Of a DNA stretch of 41,578 nt, positions 29,651-37,526 are shown piece after piece (within the stretch, counting starts at the first letter, position 1; each line of letters begins with the position of its first letter). The notes beneath the pieces are model-generated. The model saw only the letters and a program-made list of their open reading frames with translations, was not told the origin of the DNA and ran no database searches. The position numbers and the translations under genes are program-made. Source of the stretch: an uncultured Clostridia bacterium (GTDB lineage: Bacteria; Bacillota; Clostridia; Oscillospirales; Ruminococcaceae); assembly GCA_947627985.1 (NCBI GenBank), contig CANQYD010000015.1, positions 1 to 41,578 on the forward strand. Reading direction: 5' to 3'.

Positions 29651-29666
29651 GTAAAGCAGTTCCTCC

Positions 29667-31493
29667 TTATTCCTTCGTGATGGCTTTGAACTTGCAGGTC
29701 GACATGCAGGCTCCGCACTTCACGCACTTCTCGGGATCGATCGCCATCGCGGGCAGCTTCTTGCCGGGAGCGGTGTAGTCGGTCTTGGAGATGGCGTTTG
29801 CAGGGCACTGTCTTGCGCACATTCCGCAGCCGATGCACTTCTCTTTGTCGATCTTGTAGGTGAGAAGATTCTTGCAGACTCCGGCAGGGCACTTCTTGTC
29901 GACGATATGCGCGACATACTCGTCCCTGAAGTATCTTAAGGTCGAAAGGACGGGGTTGGGCGCAGTCTGACCGAGACCGCAGAGAGCGTTGTTCTTGATA
30001 TAGTAGCAGAGCTGCTCCATTTCGTCAAGATCCTCCATTGTTCCCTTGCCCTCGGTGATCTTGGTGAGCATTTCAAGAAGTCTCTTGGTACCCACGCGGC
30101 AGGGGGTGCATTTTCCGCAGGATTCGTCGACCGTGAATTCGAGGAAGAATTTCGCGATATCGACCATGCAGTTGTCCTCGTCCATGACGATAAGTCCGCC
30201 GGAACCCATCATCGAGCCGATCGCAAGAAGGTTGTCGTAATCTATCGGAACATCGAGGTGCTCCGCGGGGATGCATCCGCCGGAAGGACCGCCGGTCTGA
30301 GCCGCCTTGAACTTCTTGCCGTTCGGGATTCCGCCGCCGATCTCCTCGACTATCTGGCGAAGAGTGGTACCCATAGGAACCTCGACAAGACCGGTGTGCT
30401 TGATTTTCCCGCCGAGGGCGAACACCTTGGTGCCTTTGGACTTTTCGGTACCCATCGAGGCGAACCAATCGGCGCCCTTTAAGATGATCTGGGGGATATT
30501 TGCGTATGTTTCAACATTATTTAAGATAGTAGGCTTTCCGAAAAGACCCTTGACAGCCGGGAAGGGAGGACGGGGTCTCGGCTCGCCTCTCTTGCCCTCG
30601 ATAGAGGTCATGAGAGCGGTCTCCTCGCCGCAGACGAAAGCGCCCGCGCCGAGCCTGAGCTCGATATCGAAATCGAAGCCGGTTCCGAATATATTCTTAC
30701 CCAAAAGCCCGTATTCATGCGCCTGCTGAATAGCTATTTTAAGACGCGCGACGGCGATCGGGTACTCGGCTCTTACATAGATAAAGCCCTGATTTGCGCC
30801 GATAGCATATCCCGCGATAGCCATAGCCTCAAGGACCGCGTGCGGGTCGCCTTCGAGGACGGAACGGTCCATGAACGCGCCCGGGTCGCCTTCGTCGGCG
30901 TTGCAGCAGACATATTTCTGATCCGCGTCGGGTACCAAAGTGCGAGCCATGCTCCACTTTCTGCCGGTCGGGAAGCCCGCGCCGCCGCGTCCGCGAAGTC
31001 CGGACTTGAGAACGACGTCGATTACCTCTTCGGGGGTCATCTCGGTGAGGACCTTGCCCAAAGCCTGATAGCCGTCCATGGCGATATACTCGTCGATGTT
31101 CTCGGGGTTGATAACGCCGCAGTTACGGAGCGCTACGCGGTGCTGAGCCTTGTAGAAGGCGGTGTCGCCGAGGGAGACCTGCGTTACGTCCTCCACCTTT
31201 TCCTCGCCGGTGTCGGCATAGACAAGGCGCTCGACAACTCTACCCTTGAGAAGGTGCTCGGTGACGATCTCGGAGACGTCCTCGGGGGTAACTCTTGAAT
31301 AGAATGTGCCGTCGGGGTAGATGATGACGACGGGACCCAAGGCGCAAAGTCCGAAGCAGCCCGTCTGGACAAGTTTTACCTCTTCGGAGAGCCCTGCCAG
31401 CTCGATCTGTTCGTTAAACGCCTGCTGAATTGCTTTACTGCCGCTCGAAGTACAGCCGGTACCGCCGCAGATCAGCACTTGTGCTCGAATCAT
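29667..31493 (-). CDS. hydB: HydB / NuoF-like flavin subunit of the [FeFe]-hydrogenase
   Basis: The NAD(H)- and FMN-binding subunit, 608 residues. A thioredoxin-like [2Fe-2S] domain comes first (CGGTGCTSSG and TGCFGLCALGP), then the NuoF core with GLRGRGGAGFPTGRKW for FMN and CNADEGDPGAFMDRSVLEGD for NADH. Next are the SLBB region and the [4Fe-4S] motif ESCGKCTPCRVGTKRLLEM, and a C-terminal 2[4Fe-4S] ferredoxin (CIGCGMCARQC; CVKCGACMSTC). This domain set is that of HydB in bifurcating HydABC. The ATG follows TAGGAGGT. It sits between the small [2Fe-2S] protein and hydA. Confidence 0.95.
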   Translation of the reverse strand: MIRAQVLICGGTGCTSSGSKAIQQAFNEQIELAGLSEEVKLVQTGCFGLCALGPVVIIYPDGTFYSRVTPEDVSEIVTEHLLKGRVVERLVYADTGEEKVEDVTQVSLGDTAFYKAQHRVALRNCGVINPENIDEYIAMDGYQALGKVLTEMTPEEVIDVVLKSGLRGRGGAGFPTGRKWSMARTLVPDADQKYVCCNADEGDPGAFMDRSVLEGDPHAVLEAMAIAGYAIGANQGFIYVRAEYPIAVARLKIAIQQAHEYGLLGKNIFGTGFDFDIELRLGAGAFVCGEETALMTSIEGKRGEPRPRPPFPAVKGLFGKPTILNNVETYANIPQIILKGADWFASMGTEKSKGTKVFALGGKIKHTGLVEVPMGTTLRQIVEEIGGGIPNGKKFKAAQTGGPSGGCIPAEHLDVPIDYDNLLAIGSMMGSGGLIVMDEDNCMVDIAKFFLEFTVDESCGKCTPCRVGTKRLLEMLTKITEGKGTMEDLDEMEQLCYYIKNNALCGLGQTAPNPVLSTLRYFRDEYVAHIVDKKCPAGVCKNLLTYKIDKEKCIGCGMCARQCPANAISKTDYTAPGKKLPAMAIDPEKCVKCGACMSTCKFKAITKE

Positions 31494-31521
31494 ATTTTAT
31501 ATACCTCCTAAAATAAATAAC

Positions 31522-31890
31522 TCACTGGTTCTGACCGATGGTGTACTCGGCAACGGGGGAGCCGCCTTTAAGATGCTTCTCGATGACTTCCTTTGCCTTG
31601 TCGGCAGTCATCTTGACATAGGTGACCTTTTCTTTTCCCGCTTCAAAGACTTCGACAACCGGCTCATACTGGCAGATGCCGATGCAGCCCGTCTGGGTGA
31701 CGGTGACTTTGTCCGAGAGACCCTCGTCGGCAACTCCCTGAACGAAAGCCGAGAGAACGGGTCTTGCGCCCGCGGCTATTCCGCAGGTCGCCATTCCGAC
31801 GACGACTCTGATGTCGCCCTGACCCTCGCGAAGTACAACGCGATCCTTCATTTTCTCTCTGATTGCTGCGAGTTCCGCTAATGATTTCAT
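31522..31890 (-). CDS. Thioredoxin-like [2Fe-2S] protein
   Basis: A 122-residue protein with the four-Cys thioredoxin-like ferredoxin pattern GMATCGIAAGA and TQTGCIGICQYEPVVEV, as in the N-terminus of HydB and in NuoE. It lacks other domains. In Clostridia such a gene regularly precedes hydB and probably passes electrons to, or helps assemble, the complex. The ATG lies 11 bases after AAAGGAC. A 113-bp gap with a direct repeat separates it from the upstream kinase-like gene, the largest gap within the operon. Confidence 0.88.
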   Translation of the reverse strand: MKSLAELAAIREKMKDRVVLREGQGDIRVVVGMATCGIAAGARPVLSAFVQGVADEGLSDKVTVTQTGCIGICQYEPVVEVFEAGKEKVTYVKMTADKAKEVIEKHLKGGSPVAEYTIGQNQ

Positions 31891-31949
31891 GATAAAATCG
31901 TCCTTTCTGTAAATATTTATTAAATATACGGTTTAAAACCTTTATATCC

Positions 31950-31997
31950 TTTTTCGATTATCCATTTTCCGCTAATTTTTCGATTATCCATTCTCCG
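31950..31997. repeat. Tandem 22-bp direct repeat inside the hydrogenase operon
   Basis: Two copies of TTTTTCGATTATCCATTYTC plus CG, at 31950-31971 and 31976-31997, differ at one base and are separated by 4 bp. They lie between the HATPase stop and the [2Fe-2S] gene, 60-110 bases upstream of its ATG. Two sites with a 26-bp period suggest a regulator-binding site for an internal promoter, but no clear promoter hexamers are visible. Confidence 0.55.
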
Positions 31998-32003
31998 AAC
32001 GGC

Positions 32004-32552
32004 TTAATTGCCGTATTGCTCCTCTAAATTACCCCTTATCCACGCAAGTACGTCCGGCAGATCGAGCGGGACTTCATCTCCCAAAACTTCCCGAAGCTCC
32101 CTTGTATCGAGCCTTACCTGCCCCGAGGGACGGTTGTGGATAAATAAGAAATCCGTCTCGGGATCGCCCTGTATGAGGGTCACGACCGAGCTGATGACAT
32201 CGCCCAAGGGGGTCATGTCTATGTGGTTTTTATAAAACGTAGCCTCCGTCACGGTGCCGTGGCTGTCGGGGTATTCGCTTTCGTGCCGGGAGGTGATGTT
32301 AAAGCTGCCTCCCGTCTGCTCGGCTTCGAGTTTTAAAAGCGGTATTCCGAGCCCCACGGCTCTTGTGGTGCGCGTAGTGCAGAACGGGTCCGTCACGTTT
32401 TTTAAAAACTCCTCCGTCATTCCGCAGCCGTTATCAGAAAAGCGCAGGGTCAGGGTCTCGTCGGTCTCGATTATCTCTATCGTCGTGAGCGTAGCCCCCG
32501 CTTTGACGGAGTTTTTTGCGATGTCTAAAATATTCAGTGAAAGCTCTTTCAT
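32004..32552 (-). CDS. GHKL-type ATPase (histidine-kinase-like) in the hydrogenase operon
   Basis: A 182-residue protein with an HATPase_c domain: N box LNILDIAKNSVKAGAT, G1 FSDNGCGMTEEF, and G2 AVGLGIPLLKLEAEQTGG. It has no His phosphorylation domain or sensor, so it may phosphorylate a protein partner or act as an ATP-dependent switch. Its start overlaps the PHP gene stop by four bases (ATGA). Such standalone kinases recur in clostridial HydABC clusters with a sensory [FeFe] protein, so a part in H2- or redox-responsive control is a reasonable inference. Confidence 0.85.
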   Translation of the reverse strand: MKELSLNILDIAKNSVKAGATLTTIEIIETDETLTLRFSDNGCGMTEEFLKNVTDPFCTTRTTRAVGLGIPLLKLEAEQTGGSFNITSRHESEYPDSHGTVTEATFYKNHIDMTPLGDVISSVVTLIQGDPETDFLFIHNRPSGQVRLDTRELREVLGDEVPLDLPDVLAWIRGNLEEQYGN

Positions 32553-33289
32553 CCGGTCTCCCTCCTAAGCTTTTCAAAGAGGCTCTTTCTGACTTTATCC
32601 CCCGAATAGGGCTCGTCGTCAAGTTCAAACCAGCAGTCGGCGTCGCGAATATCCCAAAGATAGTGAGCGTCCGAGCTGACAACGAGCTGCTTGCCGTTTA
32701 ATATCGGGAAGCGGGAGGATAGATCCCCAAGCTTTTCCTTGTCGTGAAGCTCAAAGCAGTCAAATTTCGGATAGTCGGGAAATGTTCCCAAAACCGCAAC
32801 TATCCCGTTTGCCTGACGGTCGATGTGAGCGGGATAGCATATTCCGCCGTACTTTTTAACGATCCCCGGCGCCTCGTCGACGGAAATTTCCGTCGCGTTC
32901 GGGAGCATGTTTTCATCGGTCCCGATCACGTTTTCGTTTTCGTCCATGATGAGCTGATCCCCGAAGATGTCCACCCGGTTCGGGATCATCACCCGCCTTG
33001 AATCCACCTCTTCCCCGAAGGCAAGAGCCTGATTTAAGTCTTCAAAGAGGCAGACGGCGTGGATATCCTCGGCGGTGGTGAGTTCCATTCCCGCTACCGG
33101 GATAACGCCGTATTTTTTGCAGGCTTTGAAGAATGCCGGGCAGTTTTTAACGGAATTGTGATCGGTAAGAGCCATTATCTGTATTCCCGCCAATGTTGCC
33201 GTTCCGGCGATGTTTGCCGGGGTCATGTCGTTGTCGGCGCAGGGAGACAGGCAGGAATGTATATGAAGGTCGTAAAAATATCTGTTCAT
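32549..33289 (-). CDS. PHP-domain metal-dependent phosphoesterase
   Basis: A 246-residue PHP-domain protein. The metal-site motifs are visible in order: FYDLHIHSCLSPCADNDMTP, MALTDHNSVKNC, PVAGMELTTAEDIHAVCLF, CYPAHIDR and VVSSDAHYLWDI. Related proteins hydrolyse phosphate esters such as nucleotides or histidinol phosphate; the substrate here is unknown. It begins two bases after the preceding DRTGG gene's stop and overlaps the next gene. Location in the hydrogenase operon suggests a signalling or protein-dephosphorylation role opposite the GHKL ATPases. Confidence 0.88.
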   Translation of the reverse strand: MNRYFYDLHIHSCLSPCADNDMTPANIAGTATLAGIQIMALTDHNSVKNCPAFFKACKKYGVIPVAGMELTTAEDIHAVCLFEDLNQALAFGEEVDSRRVMIPNRVDIFGDQLIMDENENVIGTDENMLPNATEISVDEAPGIVKKYGGICYPAHIDRQANGIVAVLGTFPDYPKFDCFELHDKEKLGDLSSRFPILNGKQLVVSSDAHYLWDIRDADCWFELDDEPYSGDKVRKSLFEKLRRETG

Positions 33290-33291
33290 TT

Positions 33292-33618
33292 TTAAATCAA
33301 CCCGCCGAGGAGCTTTGCCGCCTCATAGGTCGGCAGCGGGGTCTTAAGAACATTTACGCCTTTTGCTTCGGCGACGTTTTTTACGTCGCCGTCAAGCGCC
33401 ACGCCCTCGGAAAGTATTATGCAGCTGACGTCGCAAAGGGTGGCGACGGCAACGATGTTGATGTTTGACATGATAGTGATCCATGCCTGTGAAGACTTCG
33501 CTCTTCCCATCACCCAGCTTAAAAGATCGCCGCAGTAGCAGCCGTCGATATCTCTTTCGGGATCGGGAAGGGTAACAGCCTCAAATTCGCCTTTTTTGGA
33601 TAATTCTTCGACCGTCAT
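33292..33618 (-). CDS. DRTGG-domain protein (copy 1)
   Basis: A 108-residue single-domain protein with the DRTGG-type pattern (DGCYCGDLLSWVMGRA; IMSNINIVAVATLCDVSCIILSEG; LKTPLPTYEAAKLL). DRTGG domains occur in HPr kinase N-termini and CBS proteins and may bind a small molecule. A second copy lies in the same operon at 35360-35716. The ATG follows the HydS-like gene's stop by one base, so translation is coupled. Confidence 0.8.
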   Translation of the reverse strand: MTVEELSKKGEFEAVTLPDPERDIDGCYCGDLLSWVMGRAKSSQAWITIMSNINIVAVATLCDVSCIILSEGVALDGDVKNVAEAKGVNVLKTPLPTYEAAKLLGGLI

Positions 33619-33619
33619 G

Positions 33620-34915
33620 TCAAACCTGCTTTCTGTCGTGGCTTTCGGGATGTACGGGTTCCCCGTTTGCGAGCCGGTGAGCTCTTATTATGCAGCTTTC
33701 GAGCGCTCTCTCGCCTTTTATGACGTCCTCCGCAAACGCCCGGCAAGTCGGAGCACCGCAGGAGCCGCAGTCTATCCCGGGTAAATCGTCTCTGAGTTTT
33801 TGAATGTCCGACATCATTCTCATGCTCTCGCCGATAGAGCCGCCCAAGCGGTTCATCGGTTTATAGTCCGGCACGTCCTCAAAGAAGTATTCCGGCGGGA
33901 TATATCTCTCGTCGGGTCCCAAGAAGTTCTGGGAGACAGGCATATATCTTCTTAAAGTCTGGAGACGGGCTTTTGCGATGAACGGGTTCTCGACCGTCAT
34001 CACCCCGCCGACACAGCCTCCCGTACAGGCGTTCAGCTCGATGAATTCAAGAGGAGGTATGGTGCCGTTTTCGATCTGTTCTAACATCTCGACGACGTTC
34101 TCGATGGAGTCGGCGGCAAGATATTTGTCGTTGAAGATCGCAGCCGCTTCTCCTCCCGAAGTCGCCCAGCTTATCCCGATCATGCCGGAATTCGAGACCG
34201 GCTGGGGCACCTTGTCCCTGCTCATCAGATTCAAGAGCGAGAAGTAGATGTCCGACATGGATACAACCAAATCAACAGCCGATTTGTAGCTTCCGAAGCC
34301 GTTTCTGACATAGCTCGTCTTTGCGGGGCAGGGGGATATGAAGCATATCCCGATGTCCTCGTCCGAAAGGTCCGGGTGTTCGCGCTTCGCCTTTTTGCGC
34401 GCCTCTATCGCCGCTATCTCCATCGGCGGGAGGATCGGCAGAAGATTATCCTTTAAATAAGGAAATCTTAAGGCGATAAGCCTTGCGATGACGGGACATG
34501 CCGAACTGATGACCGGCTTTTTGACGCCTTCGGTCTTTATGTAGAGCCTTGTGTACTCCGAGACTATCTCGGCTGCCTGAGAGACTTCATAGACCTCGTT
34601 GAAGCCCATGTCCAAAAGCCCCTGGAGGACGTAATCGACGTCGTCCAAGCCTTCAAACTGACCGTAGAGGGTGGGAGCCGGGAGAGCAATTCTCCACTTG
34701 TAGTCGTAGAGGGTGTCGAGCTTGTTGCAGATGGCGATCTTTGCGTGGTTCTGGCAAACTCTTATGCATTCTCCGCAGTCGATGCAGCGGTCGGAATTTA
34801 TCTTCGCCTTGCCGCCGTCCACCCTTATCGCTTCGGTGGGGCACCTTTTGATGCAGGTCGTGCAGCCGGTGCAGCGCGAAGCGTCCAAGGAGACGGAATG
34901 CTCATATGTATTCAA
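33620..34915 (-). CDS. HydS-like sensory [FeFe]-hydrogenase homologue
   Basis: A 431-residue protein with a 2[4Fe-4S] ferredoxin (CTGCTTCIKRC, residues 15-25; CIDCGECIRVC, 44-54), a shortened H-cluster domain and a C-terminal [4Fe-4S] domain (IDCGSCGAPTCRAF, Cys383-391, plus Cys408). The H-cluster motifs are L1 SSACPVI (Cys140), L2 SPCPAKTS (Cys196) and L3 ACTGGCVGG (Cys297, Cys301). The cluster ligands remain, but Ala139 replaces the proton-relay Cys of TSCCPGW, as described for sensory HydS-type enzymes. It therefore probably senses H2 or redox state rather than making H2. No PAS domain is fused; flanking DRTGG and GHKL genes may supply the output. Confidence 0.85.
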   Translation of the reverse strand: MNTYEHSVSLDASRCTGCTTCIKRCPTEAIRVDGGKAKINSDRCIDCGECIRVCQNHAKIAICNKLDTLYDYKWRIALPAPTLYGQFEGLDDVDYVLQGLLDMGFNEVYEVSQAAEIVSEYTRLYIKTEGVKKPVISSACPVIARLIALRFPYLKDNLLPILPPMEIAAIEARKKAKREHPDLSDEDIGICFISPCPAKTSYVRNGFGSYKSAVDLVVSMSDIYFSLLNLMSRDKVPQPVSNSGMIGISWATSGGEAAAIFNDKYLAADSIENVVEMLEQIENGTIPPLEFIELNACTGGCVGGVMTVENPFIAKARLQTLRRYMPVSQNFLGPDERYIPPEYFFEDVPDYKPMNRLGGSIGESMRMMSDIQKLRDDLPGIDCGSCGAPTCRAFAEDVIKGERALESCIIRAHRLANGEPVHPESHDRKQV

Positions 34916-34944
34916 AACAAATCCCTCCGCTCATTTTAAAATAG

Positions 34945-35367
34945 TCAGAAATTGACCGTCATGGTGATCTTGGTGCCGACTCCGAGCTCGGTTTCGATCT
35001 TCATGTCGTCGGTGTATCGCTTCATGTTCGGAAGCCCCATTCCCGCTCCGAATCCGAGGGAACGGATATTGTCGGGAGCCGTGGAGTAGCCTTCCTTCAT
35101 GGCGAGCTCGACGTCTTTGATGCCGGGACCGTGGTCGTTTAAGATGATGACGATTTTGTCCTCATAGACTTCGACGTCCGCTTCTCCTCCGTGGGCGTGG
35201 ATAACCATGTTGATCTCGCCTTCATACATCGCGATGGAGACCCTTCTTATGACCTCGGGGGAAATCCCGAGCTCCCGAAGGCTCTTTTTCACAGCCACCG
35301 ACGCCTGACCCGCGGAAGTGAAGCTCTGTCCGTTTACGTCAAAATGAAACTTTACCGACTCACTCAT
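34945..35367 (-). CDS. RsbW-like HATPase (anti-sigma-factor-type kinase domain)
   Basis: A 140-residue protein with an anti-sigma-type HATPase_c fold: MYEGEINMVIHAHGGEADVE (N box), LNDHGPGIKDVELAM (G1) and RSLGFGAGMGLPNMKRY (G2). RsbW and SpoIIAB proteins of this type bind or phosphorylate protein partners. No sigma factor or anti-sigma antagonist is encoded nearby, so the partner may be a DRTGG or PHP product. It overlaps the upstream DRTGG gene by eight bases. Confidence 0.85.
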   Translation of the reverse strand: MSESVKFHFDVNGQSFTSAGQASVAVKKSLRELGISPEVIRRVSIAMYEGEINMVIHAHGGEADVEVYEDKIVIILNDHGPGIKDVELAMKEGYSTAPDNIRSLGFGAGMGLPNMKRYTDDMKIETELGVGTKITMTVNF

Positions 35368-35716
35368 GCTGCTCTCCGTTTCCCCGGAGACCTCCCGTAT
35401 AGAGGAGTCCGCACGCTTCGTACATTCTCTTTTTTGAACTCATCAGCACGACGCCGCTCTCCTTTGCGAGCTCGATCATGTCCTCCGTCGGCTTTTTCGA
35501 GCGGACGAAGACGATGCAGATCATGTCCATCATCTCCGCGGTCCTGATGACCTGAGAGTTGACGAGCCCGGTCAGAAGCACCGCCTGATCCTTGACATAT
35601 GCCAAAACGTCGCTCATCATGTCGGACCCGCAGGCTGAATAGACGTCGCGGTCAAGATGCTCCTCCCCGCAGATGAGCTCTGCGTCAAGAAGCTGCCTGA
35701 TGTCGGAAATTTTCAT
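35360..35716 (-). CDS. DRTGG-domain protein (copy 2)
   Basis: A 118-residue DRTGG-domain protein beginning MKISDIRQLLDAELICGEEH and containing YSACGSDMMSDVLAYVKDQ and LLTGLVNSQVIRTAEMMDM, followed by IVFVRSKKPTEDMIELAKES and GVVLMSSKKRMYEACGLLY. It is more typical of the family than the copy at 33292-33618. It lies 29 bp after hydC and overlaps the RsbW-like gene. It may bind a ligand that controls the partner kinases; this is inference from context. Confidence 0.82.
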   Translation of the reverse strand: MKISDIRQLLDAELICGEEHLDRDVYSACGSDMMSDVLAYVKDQAVLLTGLVNSQVIRTAEMMDMICIVFVRSKKPTEDMIELAKESGVVLMSSKKRMYEACGLLYTGGLRGNGEQHE

Positions 35717-35745
35717 AACTTTACCCCTCAGCTAAGTACAGCGGT

Positions 35746-36240
35746 TTATCTGTATTTCTCGATGATCCCGTCGACGTCTGCCTTTGTAAGACGCCCGTAG
35801 ACGTCCTCGCCCACCGTCATGACGGGAGCCAAGCCGCAGGCGCCGATGCAGCGGCAAGCCTCAAGAGAGAACTTTCCGTCGGGAGTGCACTCTCCCGAGC
35901 CGATGCCTAAGATTTCCGAGATGCGGTCGATGATGTCCTGCGAGCCCTTGACGTAGCAAGCGGTGCCTAAGCATACCGAAATCTGGTGCTCGCCTTTGGG
36001 GGAGAGGGCAAACTGAGCGTAGAAGGTCGCGATGCCGTAGACCTGCTCGACCGAAACGCCCATTCCTTCGGCGATGATCGTCTGGACTTCAAGGGGAAGA
36101 TAGCCGTAGATCTCCTGAGCCTCCTGCATTACCTGCATGAGGGAGCCTTCGACATGCTTCTTTTCCTCGATAACAGCCCTTAGCTTTGCCTCCTGCTCGG
36201 GTGTACCCCGAAACGGAACTGTTGAGATGCGTTTTTTCAT
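35746..36240 (-). CDS. hydC: HydC / NuoE-like [2Fe-2S] subunit
   Basis: The thioredoxin-like [2Fe-2S] subunit of the HydABC hydrogenase. It carries the four cysteines in SVCLGTACYVKGS and LEACRCIGACGLAPVM, and the NuoE-type helical N-terminal region (EAQEIYGYLPLEVQTIIAEG; YGIATFYAQFALSPKG). I choose ATG 36240 (MKKRISTVPF) because AAAGGA lies nine bases upstream; an ATG three codons earlier abuts that site directly. It is the first gene of the operon, behind a likely sigma-A promoter. Confidence 0.93.
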   Translation of the reverse strand: MKKRISTVPFRGTPEQEAKLRAVIEEKKHVEGSLMQVMQEAQEIYGYLPLEVQTIIAEGMGVSVEQVYGIATFYAQFALSPKGEHQISVCLGTACYVKGSQDIIDRISEILGIGSGECTPDGKFSLEACRCIGACGLAPVMTVGEDVYGRLTKADVDGIIEKYR

Positions 36241-36340
36241 GGTATCCATTCCTTTCGTTCTTTTTGAGACTCCTTACTCGGGAGGTCTCGGTGTCTGCAC
36301 AATAATCCGAAATAAACTTAACAATTATACATACAATAGA

Positions 36341-36369
36341 AGTATAGCACATTCAAGATGAAAAGTAAA
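36341..36369 (-). promoter_or_regulatory. Promoter of the hydrogenase operon
   Basis: On the minus strand, TTTACT (36364-36369), a 17-nt spacer and TATACT (36341-36346). The leader is about 95 nt. TTGTTAA lies just after the predicted start (36318-36324); it matches one half of a clostridial Rex operator, but the second half is poor (see rejected items). Between this promoter and the XRE promoter (36370-36560) I see only an AAAAATCC/GGATTTTT stem at about 36382-36410, a weak candidate for a bidirectional terminator. Confidence 0.6.
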
Positions 36370-36566
36370 GCCTAAAATCCAAAAAATCCGCAGGAAAACG
36401 GAGGATTTTTATTTCCCGGGGGATTAAAATTTCGTCGGCTAAAGCGGATTCGGTATATAGCGTCTCATGTGGGACGGTTATTATTTATCGATATCTACAA
36501 AACGAGCCGGTTTGACGTATTTTCGCTAAAATGTCCAAAAAAATTCCTGAAAGTTTATCTAATCTG

Positions 36567-36599
36567 CGATTTTACAATTTGTAAAATCGGGTGTATAAT
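36567..36599 (+). promoter_or_regulatory. Promoter and palindromic operator of the XRE regulator
   Basis: A perfect 23-bp palindrome (36567-36589) has arms CGATTTTACAA and TTGTAAAATCG around one T. It covers the -35 element TTTACA (36571-36576) and most of the 17-nt spacer before TATAAT (36594-36599). This placement is typical of repression by the regulator encoded just downstream. Confidence 0.75.
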
Positions 36600-36655
36600 A
36601 ATCATTATGTATTCACCTTTTTGGGTAAACCATGGACAAGCCGGAGGGAAAAGAC

Positions 36656-37369
36656 GTGACTACGGAATTTGCGAGAATAATGACGCTTTTGAGAAAAGAG
36701 AGGAAGCTCTCCCAGAAAAAGGCAGCCGAGGACCTCGGGGTATCTCAGGGGCTGCTTTCCCACTATGAAAAGGGGAAGAGGGAGTGCGGGCTGGACTTTT
36801 TGGTCCGCGCCGCCGACTATTACGGGGTGAGCTGCGACTATCTCTTGGGACGTTCTCCCGAGCCGGGGGGACAGACGATCTCGGTGGACGACATTCCCGA
36901 AGAGGACCCCAACGCGAGGGACAAGGTCACGCCGGGGTCGGTGATGATCGCCTTCAACAAAAAGCTGATCTCAAATTCGCTGTCGGTCTTTTTCTCAATG
37001 CTGTCCCGCTGCGGTTCGGCTTCTGTGATAAAAGAGGCTTCGGGGTATTTAATGCTCGCGGTGTATAAAGTTTTCCGATATATTTATTCCATAAATCCCA
37101 AAAACGACCAGAATTTCTTTATGATCGACAAGGAAGCGGCGCCTGCGGGGACCGAGGCGGCGATGAATCTCTGCGAGGCTAAAATAAGCGCTGCGGTGAG
37201 CGGCAAGGAGCTTCCCGGGGAGGACGCCGTGAAGGAGCCGGAGGCTGAGGAGCTGATGTTCTCGACGCAGATTTTAGCGGAGGAATATCCGAAGCTCTAC
37301 TCGTCCACGGTGAATCTCATCAAGAACAGCGAAGGCAGGATCAAGAAGGTCTGCGGGTTTGATCAGTAA
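36656..37369 (+). CDS. XRE-family transcriptional regulator
   Basis: A 237-residue protein with an N-terminal Cro/C1-type HTH: ARIMTLLRKERKLSQKKAAE, DLGVSQGLLSHYEKGKRE, then the tail AADYYGVSCDYLLGRSP. The C-terminal 170 residues are helical, with a pre-terminal acidic segment (GKELPGEDAVKEPEAEELM); no known ligand domain is recognised. I choose GTG 36656 because GGAGGG lies seven bases upstream; the in-frame ATG at 36632 has no binding site. The strong palindrome in its promoter suggests autoregulation. The targets are unknown. Confidence 0.85.
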   Translation: MTTEFARIMTLLRKERKLSQKKAAEDLGVSQGLLSHYEKGKRECGLDFLVRAADYYGVSCDYLLGRSPEPGGQTISVDDIPEEDPNARDKVTPGSVMIAFNKKLISNSLSVFFSMLSRCGSASVIKEASGYLMLAVYKVFRYIYSINPKNDQNFFMIDKEAAPAGTEAAMNLCEAKISAAVSGKELPGEDAVKEPEAEELMFSTQILAEEYPKLYSSTVNLIKNSEGRIKKVCGFDQ

Positions 37370-37387
37370 AAAATTTTGAAAAAGGGC

Positions 37388-37416
37388 TTGACAAACCGCC
37401 CCGTCGGTGATATAAT
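37388..37416 (+). promoter_or_regulatory. Sigma-A promoter of the tRNA-Leu transcript
   Basis: TTGACA (37388-37393), a 17-nt spacer and TATAAT (37411-37416). The predicted start at about 37423 coincides with the first base of the leader hairpin. Confidence 0.9.
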
Positions 37417-37422
37417 GATAAA

Positions 37423-37520
37423 GCTCGATAAAACGAGCAACCCCTTTAAAGACATTCCGAGCCACCCCATCCCCTCGGGTGTCTATAGATAACTAAGGAC
37501 CCCCCATCCCTCCTTAGTTA
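37423..37520 (+). ncRNA. Structured leader upstream of tRNA-Leu
   Basis: About 100 nt lie between the promoter and the mature tRNA. Three hairpins fill it: GCTCG/CGAGC (37423-37438), AGACA..CCGAG/CTCGG..TGTCT (37450-37484) with a C-rich loop CCACCCCATCCC, and TAACTAAGGA/TCCTTAGTTA (37490-37520), a perfect 10-bp stem whose loop CCCCCCATCCC repeats the same motif. It does not resemble a T-box. A small RNA released by tRNA 5' processing, with C-rich loops able to pair with ribosome binding sites, is one possibility. Confidence 0.5.
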
Positions 37521-37526
37521 TCGCCT

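Noticed and set aside
36318-36334. Rex operator at the hydrogenase promoter
   Set aside because: Only one half (TTGTTAA on the minus strand) is good; the other half reads ATTTCGG, too far from the TTAACAA needed. It remains possible as a weak site.
37423-37520. T-box or other known riboswitch before tRNA-Leu
   Set aside because: There is no T-box consensus, no specifier loop, and the downstream gene is a tRNA rather than a synthetase or biosynthetic gene.
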